Below, in pieces: positions 42,438 to 50,836 of a stretch of 64,000 bases of DNA. The stretch covers positions 1 to 64,000 of the forward strand of contig NZ_JARGCS010000046.1 in the NCBI RefSeq assembly GCF_029193575.1. Reading direction: 5' to 3'. Below the pieces are notes generated by a model, which worked only from the letters and a program-made list of their open reading frames with translations, was not told where the DNA came from and did no database searches. The DNA is from Pseudomonas entomophila. Lineage in GTDB: Bacteria > Pseudomonadota > Gammaproteobacteria > Pseudomonadales > Pseudomonadaceae. Within the stretch, counting starts at the first letter, position 1. Every line of letters begins with the position of its first letter. The translations under genes and the position numbers were made by a program.

Positions 42438-44345
42438 TTAGGCCGACAGCTCGACCAACAGCTTGTTCAGGCGACGGACATAAGCCGCCGGGTCCTTCAG
42501 GCTGTCACCCGCGGCCAATGCCGCCTGGTCGAACAGGATATGCGACAGCTCGGCGAAGCGGTCCTCGCTCTGCTCGTTATCCAGCTTCTCGATCAGCGGG
42601 TGGCCAGGGTTGAATTCGAAGATCGGCTTCGAATCGGGCACCTTCTGCCCACTGGCTTCCAGGATCTGACGCATCTGCAGGCCAAGGTCCTGTTCGCCGA
42701 TGGCCAGGATCGCCGGCGAGTCGGTCAGGCGGTGCGACACTCGCACTTCGGCGACGCTGTCACCCAGGGCGGTCTTCAGGCGCTCGACCAGGCCTTCCTT
42801 CTCCTTGGCGACTTCTTCCTGGGCTTTCTTGTCCTCTTCGGAGTCCAGCTTGCCCAGGTCCAGGTCGCCACGGGCGACGTCGACGAACGCCTTGCCGTCG
42901 AACTCGCTCAGGTAGCTCATCAGCCACTCGTCGATACGGTCGGTCAGCAGCAACACCTCGATGCCCTTCTTGCGGAAGACTTCCAGGTGCGGGCTGTTCT
43001 TGACCTGCGCGTAGGACTCGCCGGTGAGGTAGTAGATCTTGTCCTGGCCTTCCTTGGCGCGGGCCAGGTAGTCCGCCAGGGCGACGCTCTGCTCGCCGCT
43101 CTCATCCTGGGTGGAGGCGAAGCGCAAGAGGCCTGCGATCTTCTCCTTGTTGGCGAAGTCTTCGGCCGGGCCTTCCTTGAGGACCTGGCCGAAGTTCTTC
43201 CAGAAGCCCTTGTACTGCTCGGGCTCGTTCTTCGCCAGCTTCTCCAGCATGTCCAGCACGCGCTTGGTCAGGGCCGACTTCATCGAATCGATGATCGGGT
43301 CCTTCTGCAGGATTTCGCGCGAAACGTTCAGCGACAGGTCGTTGGAGTCGACCACGCCTTTGATGAAGCGCAGGTACAGCGGCAGGAACGACTCGGCCTG
43401 GTCCATGATGAACACGCGCTGCACGTACAGCTTCAGGCCGCGTGGCGCTTCGCGCTGGTACAGGTCGAACGGCGCGCGGGCCGGCACGTACAGCAGCGAG
43501 TTGTATTCGAGCTTGCCTTCGACCTTGTTGTGGCTCCAGGCCAGCGGGTTCTCGAAGTCATGGCCGATGTGCTTGTAGAACTCCTGGTACTCCTCGTCCT
43601 TGATCTCGGTACGCGGACGGGTCCACAGGGCGCTGGCGCGGTTGACGGTTTCCCATTCCTGGGCGGGCTTTTCCTCGCCTTCGGCAGCCTCGGCCTGTTC
43701 CTTGGGCAACTGGATCGGCAAGGCGATGTGGTCGGAGTACTTCTTGATCACGTTGCGCAGGCGCCAGCCGTCGGCGAACTCCTGCTCGTCCGGCTTGAGG
43801 TGCAGGACGATGCGCGTGCCGCGCTGCGGCTTCTCGACCGTGGCGACTTCGAAGTCGCCCTCGCCCTTGGACGACCAGTGCACGCCCTCAGCGGCGGGCA
43901 GGCCGGCACGGCGGCTGTACACGTCGACCTTGTCGGCGACGATGAACGCCGAGTAGAAACCGACCCCGAACTGGCCGATCAGGTGCGAGTCCTTCTTCTG
44001 GTCACCGGTGAGGTTCTTCATGAAGTCGGCGGTGCCAGACTTGGCGATGGTGCCCAGGTGGGCGATGACGTCTTCGCGGCTCATGCCGATGCCGTTGTCC
44101 TCGAGGGTCACGGTGCCGGCGTCCTTGTCGAAGCTCACACGGATCTTCAGATCGGCGTCGCCTTCGAGCAGCTCGGGCTTGGCCAGGGCCTCGAAACGCA
44201 GCTTATCCGAGGCATCGGAGGCGTTGGAGACCAGCTCACGCAGGAAGATCTCCTTGTTCGAATACAGCGAATGGATCATGAGGTGCAGCAGTTGCTTCAC
44301 CTCGGTCTGGAAGCCCAGGGTTTCTTTTTGAGTCTCCACACTCAT
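42438..44345 (-). CDS. htpG: HtpG, bacterial Hsp90 chaperone
   Basis: 635 residues from the ATG at 44345 (MSVETQKETLGFQTEVKQLL). GHKL ATPase motifs: ELVSNASDASDKLRFEA, EDNGIGMSRED, and GQFGVGFYSAFIV, with middle-domain Arg in LNVSREILQ and a C-terminal dimerisation domain. ATP-driven cytosolic chaperone for late folding, often heat induced. No sigma32 promoter was confidently identified in the 93-base upstream gap, which also lies next to the thioesterase gene. Confidence 0.97.
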   Translation of the reverse strand: MSVETQKETLGFQTEVKQLLHLMIHSLYSNKEIFLRELVSNASDASDKLRFEALAKPELLEGDADLKIRVSFDKDAGTVTLEDNGIGMSREDVIAHLGTIAKSGTADFMKNLTGDQKKDSHLIGQFGVGFYSAFIVADKVDVYSRRAGLPAAEGVHWSSKGEGDFEVATVEKPQRGTRIVLHLKPDEQEFADGWRLRNVIKKYSDHIALPIQLPKEQAEAAEGEEKPAQEWETVNRASALWTRPRTEIKDEEYQEFYKHIGHDFENPLAWSHNKVEGKLEYNSLLYVPARAPFDLYQREAPRGLKLYVQRVFIMDQAESFLPLYLRFIKGVVDSNDLSLNVSREILQKDPIIDSMKSALTKRVLDMLEKLAKNEPEQYKGFWKNFGQVLKEGPAEDFANKEKIAGLLRFASTQDESGEQSVALADYLARAKEGQDKIYYLTGESYAQVKNSPHLEVFRKKGIEVLLLTDRIDEWLMSYLSEFDGKAFVDVARGDLDLGKLDSEEDKKAQEEVAKEKEGLVERLKTALGDSVAEVRVSHRLTDSPAILAIGEQDLGLQMRQILEASGQKVPDSKPIFEFNPGHPLIEKLDNEQSEDRFAELSHILFDQAALAAGDSLKDPAAYVRRLNKLLVELSA

Positions 44346-44438
44346 GGTCTTCAAACTCCGATCTGATGGTAGTGGTCGCCGGGCGGCCGTGTGGCCTGCG
44401 TTTGGCGGCGGATGTCCAGCAGATGGGGGCAAGCCGGA

Positions 44439-44897
44439 TTATTTCAAGGGCTTTTCCGGCTCGATCTTGAAATGCGCGCGGGCCGTGGCGATCGGCGTGT
44501 CGCGCTCGCCCTGCCAGGCCGTGATGGCGACGTTGGTCACCCGCCGGCCCTGTCGCCACAGTTGGCACTGGGCGAAGGTGTCACGCACATGCCCGGCGCG
44601 CAGGTAGTCGATGGAGAAATCGATGATCTTCGGGATGCTCGCGCTTTCGCTGTAGATCAACAGGTACAGCGCCGCCGACAGTTCCATGAAGCCCGCGATG
44701 ACCCCGCCATGGATGGCCGGCAGCAGCGGGTTGCCAATGTTGTCCGGGTTGGTCGGCAGGCGGAACAACAGGTCGTCGCCCTGGCGCTCGCACTGGATAC
44801 CGATCAACCCGGCATAGGGAATCAGCGCCAACAATGGAGCGTAGTCGCCCTGCGCGTGCGCCTGGTTGAGTTGCTGGCGGACCTCGGCGGGGATCAT
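44439..44897 (-). CDS. PaaI-type acyl-CoA thioesterase
   Basis: 152 residues. Hot-dog thioesterase fold with NIGNPLLPAIHGGVIAGFME, where HGG is the family's oxyanion segment and the Glu is the likely catalytic residue, and IDFSIDYLRAG in the central strand. Hydrolyses acyl-CoA esters, substrate unknown. Starts 4 bases inside the next upstream thioesterase gene. Confidence 0.85.
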   Translation of the reverse strand: MIPAEVRQQLNQAHAQGDYAPLLALIPYAGLIGIQCERQGDDLLFRLPTNPDNIGNPLLPAIHGGVIAGFMELSAALYLLIYSESASIPKIIDFSIDYLRAGHVRDTFAQCQLWRQGRRVTNVAITAWQGERDTPIATARAHFKIEPEKPLK

Positions 44898-45370
44898 GCC
44901 CTACCCTCCTTCAGGTTGCTGCCGAAACGAATGCCGCCCCTGGCCTCCTGGCCCAGGCGCATGAAGGTACCGACCACCTGGCAGATGGGTTGCGCCGGAT
45001 CGTCCTGGTAGGCCGTGCCGCGGGTGAAGATGACATCGCGAGTGACCCGGTAGCACTGGGCGTGGCCATAGATGGCCTTGTGCGGCTCGGCCGGGTGCAT
45101 GTAGTCGATGCGCAGGTCCAGGGTCGGGCACACCTCGAAACGCGGGAGCACGCACAGGGTAGCCATGCCACAGGTGGTATCCATCAGGGTGGTCAGCACG
45201 CCTCCGTGGACCGCACCGGTCTGGGGGTTACCGACGATCGCCGGGGACCATGGCAGCAACAGGGTCATGCCCTCGGCATCGGCTTGTTGCACGCGCATTT
45301 GCAATACCTGGCAATGCTTCAATGCCGAGAGAAAACGCTCGGCCATTGCCTGCAATTCACTGTCGCTCAT
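44894..45370 (-). CDS. PaaI-type acyl-CoA thioesterase (paired)
   Basis: 158 residues. Hot-dog fold with VGNPQTGAVHGGVLTTLMDT (HGG followed by Asp) and LDLRIDYMHPAEPHK. It differs from its partner at the catalytic position (Asp in place of Glu), so the two probably split substrates or form a heteromer, though this is a guess. First gene of the coupled pair. Confidence 0.85.
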   Translation of the reverse strand: MSDSELQAMAERFLSALKHCQVLQMRVQQADAEGMTLLLPWSPAIVGNPQTGAVHGGVLTTLMDTTCGMATLCVLPRFEVCPTLDLRIDYMHPAEPHKAIYGHAQCYRVTRDVIFTRGTAYQDDPAQPICQVVGTFMRLGQEARGGIRFGSNLKEGRA

Positions 45371-45527
45371 GTCTTGTGCCTATTCCGTGGAAATACGGGT
45401 CACGCATAAAGCGGACAAAAAGTCCATATAGATCCGTGCGTTATATATCTACAACCGTTGCGGAACTTATGCCACGCGCTACAACTCGAAGGTTACAAGT
45501 ATGTTATTCCACAAGGAGATACACCCC

Positions 45528-45800
45528 ATGCGTAAACCTTTTGCTTTTGCTCTGATGCTGGCCGCTGCCCTGGGCCTGGCTGCTTGCGATAAAGCGAGCG
45601 AAGACAAAGCCCAGGACGCACAGCAACACGCCGAGCAGGCCCAGGAAAAGATGGGCGAAGCTCAGGATAAAATGAACGAAGCCGCCAAGGAAAACGCCGA
45701 AGCCGCCAAAGATCAGGCCGAAGCGCAGCAGAAAGCCGCTGAAGAAGCCGCACCTGCCAACCCAGCCACCCCGGCACCTAGCGAGCCGGCCAAGCAGTAA
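45528..45800 (+). CDS. Small Ala/Glu/Lys-rich lipoprotein
   Basis: 90 residues from the ATG at 45528, with AAGGAGATACACCCC upstream. Signal peptide MRKPFAFALMLAAALGLAAC with a clear lipobox LAAC. After Cys the chain is a charged helix with repeats related to AEQAQEKMGEAQDKMNEAA and a Pro/Ala-rich C-terminus (ANPATPAPSEPAKQ). Likely an outer-membrane or inner-membrane anchored periplasmic coiled-coil protein; no function known. Followed by a strong terminator. Confidence 0.85.
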   Translation: MRKPFAFALMLAAALGLAACDKASEDKAQDAQQHAEQAQEKMGEAQDKMNEAAKENAEAAKDQAEAQQKAAEEAAPANPATPAPSEPAKQ

Positions 45801-45814
45801 TCTGCTCGCGAATG

Positions 45815-45842
45815 AAAAAACCCGACAATGTCGGGTTTTTTT
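45815..45842. terminator. Bidirectional terminator
   Basis: AAAAAACCCGACA-AT-GTCGGGTTTTTTT style hairpin with stem CCCGACA/TGTCGGG, A-tract before and T-tract after, so it can end the lipoprotein gene and the convergent DUF599 gene. Confidence 0.93.
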
Positions 45843-45859
45843 ATGCTCGCTCAAAAGAT

Positions 45860-46609
45860 TCAGTTCGGCGCCACGGCCGGGTCTTTAGCCACGTCCTGGG
45901 GGGCACTTTCAGTGGGTGTGAACACCATCACTTCCAATACATCGGAATGGAACTCCCGACGGTAGAGAATCAGCACCACCCCTACACTCATCAACATGAA
46001 CAGCCACGGGCTGATGAACCAACTGAGCATGGCCATGCCGAAATAATACGAACGCAGGCCGAAGTTGAACTGGTTCGCCGCCAACGACAGTACCCGTGCG
46101 GCACGCGAAGCGAAGGCCTTGCGTTCCAACTCATTGACCAGGCGCTCGCCGATCATGGGCGCCGACCCCACCAGCACGGCGGCGAAATTGTACTGGCGCA
46201 TGCACCAGCTGAAGGTGAAGAAGGCGTAGACGAACACCGTCGCCAGGCACAGCAACTTGATCTCCGACATGCCCTGTGAGGCCTGCTGCACCAGTGGCAG
46301 GTCGGCCAGCAACGACAGTGCGCGGTCCGAAGCGCCGAGCACGGTGAGGATACCCGCGAGAATGATCAGCGTGCTGGAGGCGAAGAACGAGGCGTTGCGC
46401 TCCAGGTTGCCGATCACGCTGGCGTCGGCGATGCGGTTGTCGCGCAGCAGCATGCGGCGCATCCAGTCCTCGCGGTACAGGTGCAACACGCTGGCCAGGC
46501 ATGCGGTGTCGCGGCCTTTCCAGGTGGCATAGCGGGTGTAACCGCCCCAGCAGAGGGCGAACCAGGCGATGGCCAGCAGGTTGTTGAGGTTGTTCAGGAT
46601 GAAGGTCAT
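45860..46609 (-). CDS. DUF599-family membrane protein
   Basis: 249 residues with about five membrane helices: LNNLLAIAWFALCWGGYTRY at the start, FFASSTLIILAGILTVLGA, LLCLATVFVYAFFTFSWCMR and two near residues 195-225. The RLVNELERKAFASRAARVLS loop and the NFGLRSYYFGMAMLSWF segment are the DUF599 pattern. Inner membrane, function unknown. Confidence 0.82.
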   Translation of the reverse strand: MTFILNNLNNLLAIAWFALCWGGYTRYATWKGRDTACLASVLHLYREDWMRRMLLRDNRIADASVIGNLERNASFFASSTLIILAGILTVLGASDRALSLLADLPLVQQASQGMSEIKLLCLATVFVYAFFTFSWCMRQYNFAAVLVGSAPMIGERLVNELERKAFASRAARVLSLAANQFNFGLRSYYFGMAMLSWFISPWLFMLMSVGVVLILYRREFHSDVLEVMVFTPTESAPQDVAKDPAVAPN

Positions 46610-46704
46610 GCGGTTTCCCGAGAGGTTCAGGTGTACGGAAAAGGTAGACCGGGTTTCGACGCCTGGATTCGCAAAAAGGCACGCGCGATTGCGTCACGCC
46701 TGTT

Positions 46705-46784
46705 CCGGCCCTATCGCGGGGCAAGCCCGCCCAGGTACCGGTGGGGCGCCTGTAGGAGCGGGCTTGCCCCACGATAGGGCCGGC
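46705..46784. repeat. REP inverted pair (BIME)
   Basis: CCGGCCCTATCGCGGGGC (46705-46722) continuing AAGCCCGC pairs almost perfectly with GCGGGCTTGCCCC (46758-46770) continuing ACGATAGGGCCGG. Typical P. putida REP doublet, between the DUF599 gene and brnQ. Confidence 0.85.
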
Positions 46785-46792
46785 ACAGACAT

Positions 46793-46825
46793 AAAAAAAC
46801 CCGCATCCTCACGGACACGGGTTTT
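46793..46825 (-). terminator. Terminator of brnQ
   Basis: On the minus strand AAAACCCG ... CGGGTTTTTTT, with stem arms 46798-46803 and 46818-46823 and a T-tract downstream, 66 bases after the brnQ stop. Confidence 0.85.
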
Positions 46826-46890
46826 CAGGTCTCATCCAGTGGCTGGCGCCCTTCGGCTTGTGGCCGGCGCGAGCCTCTGGTTTCAACGCA

Positions 46891-48204
46891 TCAGGCCAAC
46901 GCCTCGCGCGGCTTGCCCAGCATTCGGTCGAACACCACGGCGGCTGCCAGGGCCAGCACCGAGGGCACCAGCCAGGCCAGGCCCTGCTCGCTCAGCGGCA
47001 GGTGGGCCATGGCATCCGGCAGCATGTGCGCCAGGCTGCTGCCCTTGATCGCATCGACCATGCCGAACAGCAGCGACACCAGCATCACAGGGCCCAGGAT
47101 ACGCACCGGCGAGTTCCACAGCTCCTTCACGAAGCTCAGGCCCACCACCACGATGCAGGGCGGGTAGATCGCGGTCAGCACTGGGATCGAGAACATGATC
47201 AGCTTGGTCAGGCCCAGGTTGGAGATCAGCAGCGAGAAGCCAGCAAGAATCACCACCAGCGCGCGGTACGACAGCGGCAGGATCTGGCTGAAGTACTCGG
47301 CGCAGGCGCAGGTCAGGCCCACCGCGGTGACCAGGCACGCGAGGGCGATCAGCACGGCGAGGAAGCCGCTGCCCAGCGAGCCGAAGGTGTGCTGCACGTA
47401 GGCATGCAAAACCGCAGCGCCATTGGTGGCCTCGGCAGCGATGTCGTGGCTGCCGGCGCCCAGGCGGAACAGGCTGATGTAAACCAGCGCCAGGCCCACG
47501 CCAGCGATCAGGCCTGCGATGATGGCATAGCGGGTGATCAACTTCGGCGATTCGACACCGCGCGAGCGGATGGCGTTGACGATGACGATGCCGAAGACCA
47601 GCGCGCCCAGGGTATCCATGGTCAGGTAGCCGTTGATGAAACCCTGGGAGAACGGCGCGGCCACGTAGGCCGGCTGCGCTTCGCCGATGCTGCCGGCAGG
47701 CAGCGCGAAAGCGGCGATGCCGAGCATGGCCAGGGCGATGATCTTCAGTGGAGCCAGGAAACGGCCCACGGTGTCGAGCAGCTTGCCTGGGTACATGGAC
47801 ACCGCCAGCACCACGATGAAGTACACCAGGCTGTAGATGAACAGGGCCAGCGGGCTTTCACCGGTCAGCGGCGCGACGCCCACCTCGAACGACACGGTCG
47901 CGGTGCGCGGGGTGGCGAACAGCGGGCCGACCGAGAGGTAGCACACGGCCGCCAGCAGGCCGCCGAAGAACTTGCCGATCGGGCTGCTCAGCGCGTCCAT
48001 GCCACCACCGACCTTGGCCAGGGCGACCACGGTGATGACCGGCAGGCCCACGGCGGTGACCAGGAAGCCTAGTGCTGCCATCCACACGTGCGGCCCGGAT
48101 TGCAAGCCGACGATAGGCGGGAAGATGATGTTGCCGGCGCCGACGAAAAGCGCGAACGTCATAAAGCCAAGTGCCAGGATGTCCTGGCCTTTTAACACTT
48201 TCAT
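46891..48204 (-). CDS. brnQ: Branched-chain amino acid transport carrier
   Basis: 437 residues with about twelve membrane helices. LIVCS family pattern: MKVLKGQDILALGFMTFALF, GAGNIIFPPIVGLQSG, and TPRTATVSFEVGVAPL. It imports Leu, Ile and Val with sodium or protons. AAGGAAGTA-like purines lie further upstream on the minus strand (TTCCTTAAATG on the reverse reading gives a weak site). Preceded by a long structured leader. Confidence 0.93.
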   Translation of the reverse strand: MKVLKGQDILALGFMTFALFVGAGNIIFPPIVGLQSGPHVWMAALGFLVTAVGLPVITVVALAKVGGGMDALSSPIGKFFGGLLAAVCYLSVGPLFATPRTATVSFEVGVAPLTGESPLALFIYSLVYFIVVLAVSMYPGKLLDTVGRFLAPLKIIALAMLGIAAFALPAGSIGEAQPAYVAAPFSQGFINGYLTMDTLGALVFGIVIVNAIRSRGVESPKLITRYAIIAGLIAGVGLALVYISLFRLGAGSHDIAAEATNGAAVLHAYVQHTFGSLGSGFLAVLIALACLVTAVGLTCACAEYFSQILPLSYRALVVILAGFSLLISNLGLTKLIMFSIPVLTAIYPPCIVVVGLSFVKELWNSPVRILGPVMLVSLLFGMVDAIKGSSLAHMLPDAMAHLPLSEQGLAWLVPSVLALAAAVVFDRMLGKPREALA

Positions 48205-48570
48205 TTAAGGAAGTACCACACTGCTGAAATCGGGATTCGAGAGGGGATTTCCCAATGGATGAAGGGAAATGCTGCCCGGCTTGATAAGCCAGACCCGTTT
48301 AGCGTGTCGTTCCCTTTTGGGGTACGGGCACAGAGTGAACGCGTAGGGTAACCAATTTGCCTGGCAAACGCACTGGAACAGTGCAGGTTGTCCGATGTGC
48401 GTATGTTCTTGTCGTCTAGGTGACTCAGGATGGGGGGTATTCTCACAGACGGTTCGGGCGGTGTCCGTCGGAAAACTCCTATCGGTTTGATCAGGCGTTT
48501 TAGGGTATCCGCGAGGGCTTCATCGCGAGTTCGTCCCGTGATAGGGCCCTTAATAGACGCCCAAAAACAC
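48205..48570 (-). promoter_or_regulatory. Long structured region upstream of brnQ
   Basis: A gene-free stretch of about 370 bases up to the suc terminator. Small perfect inverted repeats are GGCTT-GAT-AAGCC (48278-48290), TTTGCC-T-GGCAAA (48356-48368) and GCACTG-GAA-CAGTGC (48370-48384), the last two side by side. It is likely the brnQ promoter, operator and 5' leader. No convincing leader peptide with a run of Leu/Ile/Val codons was seen. Confidence 0.45.
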
Positions 48571-48594
48571 AAAGGCCACCCGAAGGTGGCCTTT
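48571..48594 (-). terminator. Terminator of the suc operon
   Basis: Perfect 10 bp stem AAAGGCCACC / GGTGGCCTTT around a 4-base CGAA loop, followed on the minus strand by GTGTTTTTGGG. It is 21 bases after the sucD stop. Confidence 0.9.
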
Positions 48595-48615
48595 GCACTG
48601 CGTGGGGGCAGTGTA

Positions 48616-49500
48616 TTACTTCTTGGCTTCCCAGCCAGTCAGCTCGGCCAGGGCCTTGCCGATGTCAGCCAGGGAACGCACGGTTTTCACACCGGCGTCC
48701 TGCAGGGCGGCGAACTTCTCGTCCGCAGTGCCCTTGCCGCCGGAGATGATGGCGCCAGCGTGGCCCATGCGCTTGCCAGCCGGAGCGGTAACGCCGGCGA
48801 TGTAGGAAACGACAGGCTTGGTGACGTTGGCCTTGATGTAGGCCGCGGCTTCTTCCTCGGCCGAACCGCCGATCTCACCGATCATGACGATCGCTTCGGT
48901 CTTCGGGTCTTCCTGGAACAGCTTCAGGATGTCGATGAAGTTCGAGCCCGGGATCGGGTCGCCACCGATACCGACGCAGGTCGACTGGCCGAAGCCGGCG
49001 TCGGTGGTCTGCTTGACCGCTTCGTAGGTCAGGGTGCCGGAACGCGAAACGATACCGACCTTGCCTGGCAGGTGGATGTGACCTGGCATGATGCCGATCT
49101 TGCACTCGCCCGGAGTGATGACGCCTGGGCAGTTCGGGCCGATCAGGGTCACGCCCAGCTCGTCGCACTTGACCTTGGCATCCAGCATGTCCAGGGTAGG
49201 AATGCCTTCGGTGATGCAGACGATCAGCTTGATGCCGCCGAAGGCCGCTTCCAGGATCGAGTCCTTGCAGAACGGAGCCGGAACGTAGATGACCGAAGCG
49301 TCGGCGCCAGTGGCTTCAACGGCTTCCTTGACGGTGTTGAACACCGGCAGGCCCAGGTGGGTGGTGCCACCCTTGCCTGGGGTCACGCCGCCAACCATCT
49401 TGGTGCCGTAGGCGATGGCTTGTTCGGAGTGGAAAGTACCTTGCGAGCCGGTGAAGCCCTGGCAGATGACTTTGGTGTCTTTATTGATCAGGACGCTCAT
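48616..49500 (-). CDS. sucD: Succinyl-CoA synthetase alpha subunit
   Basis: 294 residues. N-terminal CoA-binding fold (VICQGFTGSQGTFHSEQAIA), VSRSGTLTYEAV, and the phosphorylated His in GKRMGHAGAIISGGKGTADE. With SucC it converts succinyl-CoA to succinate with formation of ATP or GTP. It shares one base with the sucC stop; last gene of the suc operon. Confidence 0.97.
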   Translation of the reverse strand: MSVLINKDTKVICQGFTGSQGTFHSEQAIAYGTKMVGGVTPGKGGTTHLGLPVFNTVKEAVEATGADASVIYVPAPFCKDSILEAAFGGIKLIVCITEGIPTLDMLDAKVKCDELGVTLIGPNCPGVITPGECKIGIMPGHIHLPGKVGIVSRSGTLTYEAVKQTTDAGFGQSTCVGIGGDPIPGSNFIDILKLFQEDPKTEAIVMIGEIGGSAEEEAAAYIKANVTKPVVSYIAGVTAPAGKRMGHAGAIISGGKGTADEKFAALQDAGVKTVRSLADIGKALAELTGWEAKK

Positions 49501-50666
49501 TACTTGCCCTCCGCAGCTTTGACAACTTGTTGAGCAGCGTCGGTCAGGCTGGTTGCCGCAATGATGTTCAAACCGCTTTCTGCCAGTACTTTAGCGCCCA
49601 GTTCGGCGTTGTTGCCTTCGAGGCGAACAACCACCGGCACTTTAACGCCGACTTCTTTCACCGCGCCGATGATGCCTTCGGCAATCATGTCGCAGCGAAC
49701 GATACCACCGAAGATATTGACCAGTACGGCCGCGACATTGCTGTCGGACAGGATGATCTTGAAGGCTTCGGTCACGCGCTCTTTGGTAGCGCCACCACCT
49801 ACGTCGAGGAAGTTGGCTGGCTTGCCGCCGTGCAGGTTGACGATGTCCATGGTACCCATGGCCAGGCCGGCACCGTTGACCATGCAGCCGATGTTGCCTT
49901 CCAGGGCAACGTAGTTCAGTTCGAACTTGGCGGCGTGGGCTTCACGGGCGTCGTCCTGCGACGGGTCGTGGAAGGTCTTCAGCTTCGGCTGACGGTACAT
50001 CGCGTTGGCGTCGATGTTGATCTTGGCATCGAGGCAGTGCAGGTCGCCGTCGGCCTTGATGACCAGCGGGTTCACTTCCAGCAGGGCCAGGTCGTGATCC
50101 TTGAACAGCTTGGCCAGGCCAACGAAGATCTTGGCGAACTGTTGAACTTGCTTGCCTTCCAGGCCCAGCTGGAACGCCAGCTCACGACCCTGGAACGGCT
50201 GGGCGCCGACCAGCGGGTCGATGGTAGCCTTGAGGATCTTCTCAGGAGTTTCGTGAGCGACTTTCTCGATGTCCACGCCACCTTCGGTGGAAGCCATGAA
50301 CACGATGCGACGGCTCGAACGGTCGACGACCGCGCCCAGGTACAGTTCCTTGGCGATGTCAGTGCAGGATTCGACCAGGATTTTGGAGACTGGCTGACCG
50401 TTGGCATCGGTCTGGTAGGTCACCAGATTCTTGCCCAACCATTGCGCAGCGAACGCCTTGGCGTCTTCCTTGCTGCGAACCAGCTTGACGCCGCCCGCCT
50501 TACCGCGACCACCAGCGTGGACCTGGGCTTTGACAACCCACTCGGAACCGCCGATCTTTTCGCAGGCTTCTGCGGCTTGCTCAGGGGTGTCTACAGCGAA
50601 ACCCTTGGAAACTGGCAGGCCGTACTCAGCGAACAGCTGTTTACCCTGATACTCGTGAAGATTCAT
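49500..50666 (-). CDS. sucC: Succinyl-CoA synthetase beta subunit
   Basis: 388 residues. ATP-grasp N-terminal half (MNLHEYQGKQLFAEYGLPVS, VVKAQVHAGGRGKAGGVKLV), LLEVNPLV metal-binding region, and C-terminal NIFGGIVRCDMIAEG. Partner of SucD. A 170-base gap separates it from lpdG and may carry an internal promoter or processing site. Confidence 0.97.
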   Translation of the reverse strand: MNLHEYQGKQLFAEYGLPVSKGFAVDTPEQAAEACEKIGGSEWVVKAQVHAGGRGKAGGVKLVRSKEDAKAFAAQWLGKNLVTYQTDANGQPVSKILVESCTDIAKELYLGAVVDRSSRRIVFMASTEGGVDIEKVAHETPEKILKATIDPLVGAQPFQGRELAFQLGLEGKQVQQFAKIFVGLAKLFKDHDLALLEVNPLVIKADGDLHCLDAKINIDANAMYRQPKLKTFHDPSQDDAREAHAAKFELNYVALEGNIGCMVNGAGLAMGTMDIVNLHGGKPANFLDVGGGATKERVTEAFKIILSDSNVAAVLVNIFGGIVRCDMIAEGIIGAVKEVGVKVPVVVRLEGNNAELGAKVLAESGLNIIAATSLTDAAQQVVKAAEGK

Positions 50667-50836
50667 GCTTTTTACCGTCTTCGTTAGGTACTGCGCTTCG
50701 GCGCTGCGCCATTACTGGCGCCGCGCCACCTGTGACCGTTAACCCCGGATTTTCCGGTGGCCCGGTCCGGCGGACATTCCGCGGTGAGTCTTGCACGCAA
50801 GACCCACGACGGGCAGGCCGCCGTGGTTTCTTATAA

